A stretch of 64,000 bases of DNA from Pseudoduganella namucuonensis (lineage in GTDB: Bacteria > Pseudomonadota > Gammaproteobacteria > Burkholderiales > Burkholderiaceae_D): contig NZ_FPBO01000015.1 in the NCBI RefSeq assembly GCF_900116645.1, positions 62,001 to 126,000 of the forward strand, in the 5' to 3' direction. The notes beneath the pieces are model-generated. The model saw only the letters and a program-made list of their open reading frames with translations. It was not told the DNA's origin and searched no databases. A program made the position numbers and the translations under genes. Shown piece by piece: positions 58,458 to 64,000 of this stretch. Within the stretch, counting starts at the first letter, position 1. The number at the start of each line of letters is the position of its first letter.

Positions 58458-59426
58458 TCACTCCTTGGTTTTTTTGTTGGATTGCATGCGTCCGGCCAGC
58501 ACCAGGGCGGCCAGGGTGGTCAGCGGCGGCAGCATGGCCACCAGCTGGGTCGGCCAGTCCAGCGCGCCCAGCCGCATGGCCAGCACCGAGGCGCCGCCGA
58601 ACAGCAGGGCCGCCGCCAGCGTGCCCGAGGCGCGGCGCGCGCCGAGGAAGACGGCGGCCAGCGCCAGGAAGCCGCGCCCGGCCGTCATGTCGGCCTGGAA
58701 CAGGGTCAGGTAGCCCATGCTGAGGTAGATGCCGCCCAGGCCGGCCAGCAAGCCGCTCAGCAGCAGGGCCGCGTACTGCATCCGGCGCACCGGGATGCCG
58801 GCCGCCAGCGCGGCGCCGCGGTTTTCGCCCACGGCGCGCAGCCAGACGCCGTGGCGGCCGCGGGCCAGCCAGCCGGCCAGCAGGGCCGCCGTCACCGGCG
58901 CCGCCAGCAGCAGCACGTGGTGGCCCTGGCCGGATTCGCCGTTCAGCAGCAGGTCCAGCAGGGGCCAGCCGGACAGGCCGGGGATATGCAGGCCCGGCAA
59001 CGCCGGGCTGTTGATACCGGCCGTGGAGCCCTTGTCGCCGACCAGCGTGGCCAGCAGGAACACCGTCAGGCCGGCCGCCAGCAGGTTGACGGCGATGCCG
59101 GCCACGATCAGGTCCGCCCCCAGCTCCAGGTGGAACACGGCCAGCAGGCCGGCCAGCAGCAGCGCCGCCAGCAGGCCGGCCGCGCAGCCCAGCCACGGAT
59201 ACAGCGCCGGCGCCAGACCGGGGAACCAGCGCTGGCCGTACACCGCGCCCATCACGCCGAAGAAGGCGGCCAGCAGCATGATGCCCTCCAGCGCCACGTT
59301 GACGCAGCCGGCCAGCTCGGACACCAGGCCGCCCAGCGCCGCGAACAGGATGGGCGTGGCGGCGCGCAGCACCGCCAGCAGCACGGCGGCGGCGCCGCCC
59401 CAGGCCAGTTGGTCGAAGGCGCTCAT
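58458..59426 (-). CDS. ABC transporter permease, nucleoside type
   Basis: A 322-residue inner-membrane permease of the BMP-associated (YufQ/RbsC-like) family: ELAGCVNVALEGIMLLAAFFG and GENRGAALAAGIPVRRMQYAALLLSGLLAGLGG motifs, hydrophobic throughout. It overlaps the previous permease by four bases. The two permeases form the membrane channel with the double ATPase encoded upstream. Confidence 0.92.
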   Translation of the reverse strand: MSAFDQLAWGGAAAVLLAVLRAATPILFAALGGLVSELAGCVNVALEGIMLLAAFFGVMGAVYGQRWFPGLAPALYPWLGCAAGLLAALLLAGLLAVFHLELGADLIVAGIAVNLLAAGLTVFLLATLVGDKGSTAGINSPALPGLHIPGLSGWPLLDLLLNGESGQGHHVLLLAAPVTAALLAGWLARGRHGVWLRAVGENRGAALAAGIPVRRMQYAALLLSGLLAGLGGIYLSMGYLTLFQADMTAGRGFLALAAVFLGARRASGTLAAALLFGGASVLAMRLGALDWPTQLVAMLPPLTTLAALVLAGRMQSNKKTKE

Positions 59427-60499
59427 TGGCCCTCCCCGCGCCGGCGCCGCAACGCCAGCTCCAGGCGCCGCGGCAGCAGCCGGTCCGCCACCACGAACAG
59501 GATGATCAGCGCCTGGATCACCAGCACCATCTCGCGCGAGACGTCGCTGCCGCGCTCCATGGCCTGCGCGCCGGTGCGCAGGTAGGCGTAGAACAGCGCG
59601 GCCCACGGCACGGCGCGCGGATCGTTGCGGGCCAGCAGCGCCACCAGCAGGCCGTCGTAGCCCAGGCCGGGCGCCAGGTCCACCGGCAGCCGCTTCAGCA
59701 GGCCGTTGCCGATGTGCAGCCCGGCCAGGCCGGCGAAGGCGCCGCCGGCCGCCATGGACAGCGCCACCGCGCGCCCCACCGGCAGGCCGGCCTGGCGCGC
59801 GAAGGCGGGGGCGGCGCCGGTCAGGCGGATCTCGTAGCCCGCCGTGGTGCGCGCCAGCAGCAGCCAGGCGGCATACGCCGCCAGCGGCGCGGCGAACAGC
59901 AGCGGCGTGACATTGGTGTGCGCCAGCAGCGGGGCGAAGGTGGCGGCGGCCGGCAGCATCGGCGTGACCAGGAAGCCGGCGGCCGGATCGCACAGCCAGC
60001 GCGTGATGGCCAGGCGGTAGAACTCGATGGCGATCAGGTTCAGCATCAGGCTGGACACCATCTCGTTGGCGCCGTGGCGCGCCTTCAGCAGGCCGGGCAG
60101 CAGGCCCCAGGCGAAGCCGGCCAGCATGGCCGCCAGCGCGGCGGCCGGCAGCACCAGCCAGGCCGGTCCGCCCAGGTACAGGCTGACGGCGGCGGCGGCC
60201 AGCGCGCCCAGGAACATCTGCCCGTCCGCGCCCAGCGAGAACTGGCGCGCGCGGAACGGCAGCGCCACCGCCAGGCCGAGGAAGGTCAGCGTGACGGCGT
60301 CCTCCAGCACGGTGCCGAAGCGCGCCAGGCGGCGCACTTGCCAGCCCTGGGCCGGATCCCAATGGGGCTGCGGCAGCGCGCCGGTCAGCAGGGACAGGTA
60401 GGCGTGCACCGGTTCGCGGCTGGCCAGCGCCGTCAGCAGCAGGCCGGCCAGCAGCGCCGCCAGCACGGCGATCAACAGGCGTGGCTGGACCGGGCTCAT
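59423..60499 (-). CDS. ABC transporter permease, nucleoside type (long)
   Basis: A 358-residue permease of the YufP type, paired with the 322-residue partner. About nine membrane segments, with the FRARQFSLGADGQMFLGALAA motif and EIRLTGAAPAFARQAGLPVG coupling region. It overlaps both neighbours by four bases (ATGA). Confidence 0.92.
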   Translation of the reverse strand: MSPVQPRLLIAVLAALLAGLLLTALASREPVHAYLSLLTGALPQPHWDPAQGWQVRRLARFGTVLEDAVTLTFLGLAVALPFRARQFSLGADGQMFLGALAAAAVSLYLGGPAWLVLPAAALAAMLAGFAWGLLPGLLKARHGANEMVSSLMLNLIAIEFYRLAITRWLCDPAAGFLVTPMLPAAATFAPLLAHTNVTPLLFAAPLAAYAAWLLLARTTAGYEIRLTGAAPAFARQAGLPVGRAVALSMAAGGAFAGLAGLHIGNGLLKRLPVDLAPGLGYDGLLVALLARNDPRAVPWAALFYAYLRTGAQAMERGSDVSREMVLVIQALIILFVVADRLLPRRLELALRRRRGEGQ

Positions 60500-62088
60500 G
60501 CCTGCACCCCGCCGCGCGCGCTGAACGGCGAATCCAGCATGGCGGCCGCGCCCTCGTCGCGCCGCGCGCCCGTCATGCGGGCGCCCAGTTCCTCCGCGCC
60601 GGCCTCGCCGCCGCGGAAGTGGCCGACGATGCGTCCCTGGAACAGCACGGCGATGCGGTCGGACAGCTCCAGCACCTCGTCCAGGTCGGCCGAGATCAGC
60701 AGCACCGCCGCGCCGCCGTCGCGCAGTTCGGCCAGCTGGCGCCGCAGTTCGCGGGCGGCGCCGATGTCCACCCCGCGGGTGGGCTGGCTGGCCACCAGGA
60801 AGCGCGGCCGGCTTTCCAGCTCGCGTCCCATCACCACTTTTTGCATATTGCCGCCCGAGAGCGAACCGATGGCCTGCTCCGGCCCCTGGGCCGCGACCCC
60901 GTAGCGTTGTATCAGCCGCCGCGCCATGGCGCGCACCGCGCCCGCGTCCAGCCAGCCGAAGCGCGACAGCGGGGCGCGGTGGTAGGCCGCGGCGATGGCG
61001 TTGTCGGCGATGCTCAGTTCCGGGGCGGCGCCGTCGCGCAGCCGGTCCTCCGGGATGGCGGCGACGCCGCCGGCGCGGGCCGCGCGCACGCCGGCGCCGG
61101 TGAATGCCCGGCCGCCGATGCTGGCGCCGCCCCGGTCCGGCGCCAGCAGGCCGGCCAGCACGCCGGCCAGCGCGTCCTGGCCATTGCCCTCGACCCCGGC
61201 GATGCCGAGGATTTCACCGGCGGCGATGTCGAAGGAGACGTCCCGCAGGCGCGGCGCGCCGTCCGGGCGCAGCAGGCCCAGTTCGCGGGCGCTGACCAGC
61301 GGCGCGGCGCCGGGCCGGCCGGCGCGCGCCGACGGCGCCGGCGCCATGGCGCGGCCGACGATCATGCGGGTCAGTTCGGCGGCGTCGGCTTCGCGCGCGG
61401 AGCCCCGCCCCGTCACGCGGCCGCCGCGCAGCACCGTGTAGCTGTCCGACACGTCCAGCACGTCGGACAGCTTGTGGGTGATCAGGAGCACCGCGTGGCC
61501 CTGTTCGGCCAGCGCGCGCAGGGAGGCGAACAAGGCGCGCGACTCGGCCGGCGCCAGCACCGCGCCCGGCTCGTCGAGCAGCAGCACGCTGGCGCCCCGG
61601 TACAGGGTCTTGAGGATCTCGACCCGCTGCTGTTCGCCCAGCGACAGCCCGGCGGCGCGCGCCAGCGGATCGATCTCCAGCCCGAAACGCAGGGCCGCCG
61701 CGCGCACCCGGCGCGCCGCCTCGTCCATGTCGACCAGGCCGGCGCGCATGGGCTCGCAGCCCAGCACCACGTTCTGCGCCACGCTGAACGAGGGCACCAG
61801 CTGCACATGCTGCGGCACCAGGCCGATGCCGGCGGCGATCGCGTCGCGCGGGCCGCGCAGCCGCAGCGGCCGGCCGTCCAGCAGCATCTCGCCGGCGCTG
61901 GGTCGCTCCAGCCCGTAGATCATCTTCATCACGGTCGATTTGCCGGCGCCGTTCTCGCCGACCAGCGCGTGGATCTCGCCACTGCGCAGCGCCAGGCCGA
62001 CATCGTCGTTGGCCAGCACGCCGTTGTCGTAACGCTTGCGGATGCCGCGCAACTCCAGGCGCGGCGTTTCTAGTCGATTGCCCTGCAC
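60496..62088 (-). CDS. ABC transporter double ATP-binding protein, nucleoside type
   Basis: A 530-residue ATPase with two nucleotide-binding domains, as in sugar and nucleoside importers of this class. The N-terminal half has Walker A GENGAGKSTVMK, signature LSLGEQQRVEILKTL and Walker B VLLLDEPGAVL. The C-terminal half keeps GVEGNGQDAL in place of Walker A (Lys is absent) and LSGGNMQKVVMG. Degenerate second sites are common in this group. It follows the binding-protein gene by nine bases. Confidence 0.93.
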   Translation of the reverse strand: MQGNRLETPRLELRGIRKRYDNGVLANDDVGLALRSGEIHALVGENGAGKSTVMKMIYGLERPSAGEMLLDGRPLRLRGPRDAIAAGIGLVPQHVQLVPSFSVAQNVVLGCEPMRAGLVDMDEAARRVRAAALRFGLEIDPLARAAGLSLGEQQRVEILKTLYRGASVLLLDEPGAVLAPAESRALFASLRALAEQGHAVLLITHKLSDVLDVSDSYTVLRGGRVTGRGSAREADAAELTRMIVGRAMAPAPSARAGRPGAAPLVSARELGLLRPDGAPRLRDVSFDIAAGEILGIAGVEGNGQDALAGVLAGLLAPDRGGASIGGRAFTGAGVRAARAGGVAAIPEDRLRDGAAPELSIADNAIAAAYHRAPLSRFGWLDAGAVRAMARRLIQRYGVAAQGPEQAIGSLSGGNMQKVVMGRELESRPRFLVASQPTRGVDIGAARELRRQLAELRDGGAAVLLISADLDEVLELSDRIAVLFQGRIVGHFRGGEAGAEELGARMTGARRDEGAAAMLDSPFSARGGVQA

Positions 62089-62097
62089 TGTTTCCCC

Positions 62098-63195
62098 TTA
62101 ACGCGGCACGGCCGCGAATGCGCCGGGCACGCGGATGCGTCCGGCCACGATGGCGTCCCGCTGCGCCTCCAGCTCGCGCCACAGCGGCTCGGGCGCCGCG
62201 TCCAGCACGCGCGAGCGGCGCGCCAGGCGGATGCCGCCCTCGGCCAGCCCCAGCGACTCGGCGCTGCCGTACGCCAGCCCGCCGTCCAGCTGCAGGCGCA
62301 GCGCGCGCAACAGGCCGGCGTCCACCGCCTTCAGCACCGAGGTGACGATGCCGGCGGCGCGGCGCGGATGGCTCTCGCTGTACAGCGCGTACTGGTCCAT
62401 GTCCACCGCGATCGCGTAGCGGCCCGCCTCGGCCGCCGCCTCGTTCACGCCCTGGCCGGTGGCGCCGGCCGCGTGGAACACCAGGCCCGCGCCCTGCCCG
62501 AACTGGGCCTTGGCGATTTCCTTGCCGGCGGCGGGATCGGAGAAGGCGTTGGCGTACTGGCTCAGTATCCTCACCTCCGGGTCGGCGGCGCGCGCCCCGG
62601 CGCCGAAGCCGATGACGAAATCCTCGATCACGGGAAAGCGCATGCCGCCCACCACGCCCAGCGCGCTGCCGGCCGGCGCGCCCGGCAAGCCTTGCCGCAT
62701 CAGGCGCGCGGCCAGGAAGCCGGCCAGGTAGGCGCCCTCGTTCTGGCGGAACAGCATGGAATACACGTTGGCGCAGGCGCAAGCGCGGTAGTCGACCGAG
62801 GCGTCGAACACGATGAAGCGCATGGCGGGGAACCCGGCCGCCAGCTTCTGCACATAGGGCACCATGGTGAAGGTGCCGGCCACCACCACGTCGTACTCGC
62901 CGCTGTCGGCCAGGTCGGTCAGCGCCGCCTCCCAGCGCGTGGGATCGGTGCCGCCCTCGATCACCCGGGTGCGCACCGGCAGCGTCAGGCGCGCGTGCGC
63001 CATGCCGCGCGCGGCGGCGTCGAAGAAGGACTTGTCGCCCAGCGTGCCGTTGATGAACAGGGCCACGCGCAGGCGCGAGCCGTCGTTCTCGCGCGCCGAC
63101 AGGCGCTGATCCAGGTAGGCCAGGCCATACAGCGCCAGCAATAGCCCCGCCAGCGCGCACAGCTTCAGCGACAATGCCCTTACCGTCTGCTCCAT
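62098..63195 (-). CDS. BMP-family substrate-binding protein, membrane anchored
   Basis: A 365-residue BMP/PnrA-like binding protein, the ligand receptor of the nucleoside-type ABC importer. LRVALFINGTLGDKSFFDAAARG, FIVFDASVDY and AGLVFHAAGATGQGV are family motifs. The N-terminus is one hydrophobic helix (about 10-28) without a lipobox, so it is held by a membrane anchor or released by signal peptidase rather than lipidated. It lies 69 bp after the TonB receptor gene on the same strand. Confidence 0.92.
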   Translation of the reverse strand: MEQTVRALSLKLCALAGLLLALYGLAYLDQRLSARENDGSRLRVALFINGTLGDKSFFDAAARGMAHARLTLPVRTRVIEGGTDPTRWEAALTDLADSGEYDVVVAGTFTMVPYVQKLAAGFPAMRFIVFDASVDYRACACANVYSMLFRQNEGAYLAGFLAARLMRQGLPGAPAGSALGVVGGMRFPVIEDFVIGFGAGARAADPEVRILSQYANAFSDPAAGKEIAKAQFGQGAGLVFHAAGATGQGVNEAAAEAGRYAIAVDMDQYALYSESHPRRAAGIVTSVLKAVDAGLLRALRLQLDGGLAYGSAESLGLAEGGIRLARRSRVLDAAPEPLWRELEAQRDAIVAGRIRVPGAFAAVPR

Positions 63196-63264
63196 CTCAC
63201 TCTCCCGATATGGCGGACCGACACGCCAGTGTACCTTCGGCGCGGCGGCCGGTCCGCCGCCGCG

Positions 63265-64000
63265 TCACAGGCGCGAACGCAGCGTGAAGAACAGCGTGCG
63301 CGGGCTGCCCAGGAAATAGCGCCCCGAGGTCAGCGGGTTGGAGGTGGTCAGCTCCGCGCCCACGCCGCCCAGGTAGCGCCGGTCGAACAGGTTGTCGACA
63401 TTGAAGGACAGCTCGACGTCGCGCAGCATGCCGAGCAAGCTGCCCCGCGGACGGTAGCTGAGCGCCAGTCCGGCCAGCGTGTAGGCCGGCATGTACTCGC
63501 GCGGATAAGTGGCCGGGCCGCCGGCGATGACGGTGTTGGCCACCTCGCCATAGGTGCCGGCGGCCTCGCCCACGTATTTGGCGTTGACGCTCAGGCGCCA
63601 CTGCGCGGCCGGTTTCCACACCGCCTCGGCGAAGGCGCTGCGCCGCGCCGCGCCCAGCACCGGGTCGCCGGCCTTGATGCCCTCGGCCTTGGTGTCGGAC
63701 ACATAGTGCGCGTCGTTGTAGGCGAAGTTGGCGTACAGCTCGTAGGCCCGGCCGGTGGCGCGCGCCGTCAGTTCGGCGCCGCGCGAGCGGATGCCGCCCT
63801 GGTTGGCGAAGGTGGTGGTGGCGTCGCGCGAGAAGATGTCGCCGTTCGGATTGCCGTTCTGGATAGAGATGCGGTCGCGGTAGTCGATCGAATACACCGA
63901 CATGCCGACGCCGTAGCCGTCGCGCTGCCAGCGCAGGCCCAGGTCCTTGTTGAGCGAGGTTTCCGGCTTGATGCCGTTCTTCGAATCCACCGCCGCCGTG
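63265..64000 (-). CDS. TonB-dependent receptor, C-terminal part (cut by window end)
   Basis: The frame is open to the window edge. About 245 residues of the outer-membrane beta-barrel are visible, with alternating strand patterns, NVDNLFDRRYLG near the end and a C-terminal FTLRSRL ending in the aromatic/hydrophobic pattern of outer-membrane barrels. The plug and TonB box lie outside the window. It is the first visible gene of the nucleoside operon and probably brings the substrate across the outer membrane. Confidence 0.9.
   Translation of the reverse strand, partial: TAAVDSKNGIKPETSLNKDLGLRWQRDGYGVGMSVYSIDYRDRISIQNGNPNGDIFSRDATTTFANQGGIRSRGAELTARATGRAYELYANFAYNDAHYVSDTKAEGIKAGDPVLGAARRSAFAEAVWKPAAQWRLSVNAKYVGEAAGTYGEVANTVIAGGPATYPREYMPAYTLAGLALSYRPRGSLLGMLRDVELSFNVDNLFDRRYLGGVGAELTTSNPLTSGRYFLGSPRTLFFTLRSRL

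Noticed and set aside
1..64000. CRISPR array, rRNA operon, prophage or intact IS element
   Set aside because: No regular spacer repeats, rRNA sequence, phage structural genes or complete transposase were seen; the only mobile trace is the resolvase fragment near 2.8 kb.

Overview
The window looks like a chromosomal segment of a Burkholderiales bacterium of the Oxalobacteraceae type (Massilia, Duganella or Janthinobacterium relatives). This is inferred from the strongly G/C-ending codons, the PEP-CTERM proteins, a phasin, PuuD-type urate oxidation, abundant LysR regulators and the protein styles. No rRNA, CRISPR array, prophage or intact insertion sequence is visible.

Layout. 1-3.6 kb: the 3' part of a membrane hybrid histidine kinase, then a scar where a serine-recombinase fragment is joined to the C-terminal third of a TctA permease. 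3.6-15.2 kb: a purine-catabolism locus. An ammonia-lyase and the urate hydroxylase PuuD diverge from a LysR regulator, a fused OHCU decarboxylase/allantoate amidohydrolase, a purine permease behind a hairpin-rich leader, and xanthine dehydrogenase XdhA/XdhB. Two small secreted proteins follow (15.2-16.6 kb). 16.6-30.7 kb: a plant-glycan locus with four GH74 xyloglucanase paralogs, one carrying CBM2, plus GH27, GH43, a polysaccharide deacetylase and a PEP-CTERM protein. Two of its operons share one promoter design: TTGACT, 17 bp, TTTAAT, then the LacI-type operator TGAAAACGATTTCA near +1.

30.7-35.7 kb holds housekeeping genes: yceH, cysE, rlmB and rnr. 36.0-38.1 kb: four identical tRNA-Leu(CAG) genes interrupted by a two-gene cassette (ImmA/IrrE metallopeptidase plus a two-helix membrane protein) that has its own LexA box. 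38.1-45.0 kb: a QorB-like oxidoreductase divergent from an HxlR regulator, a sensor kinase with a degenerate receiver, a phasin, a LysR regulator and a glycerate kinase. 45.0-49.1 kb: a LexA-box-controlled DNA-repair pair, a FAN1-like VRR-NUC nuclease and an XPD/DinG-type helicase with an N-terminal Cas4-like nuclease domain. 49.1-53.3 kb: small proteins (25 and 53 residues), a LysR regulator, a PEP-CTERM protein and a secreted asparaginase.

53.4-64 kb: a tightly packed minus-strand operon. It runs from a TonB-dependent receptor (cut by the window end) through a BMP-type ABC transporter, an ADP-ribosylglycohydrolase, two PfkB kinases and a nucleoside hydrolase to a phytase-like esterase lipoprotein. 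It reads as a complete import-and-dismantle route for a ribosylated compound, possibly a nucleoside or an ADP-ribose/NAD-like molecule. The strongest candidates for under-described biology are the SOS-linked ImmA cassette in the tRNA array, the SOS-linked FAN1/helicase pair, the nucleoside/ADP-ribose operon and the GH74 regulon.
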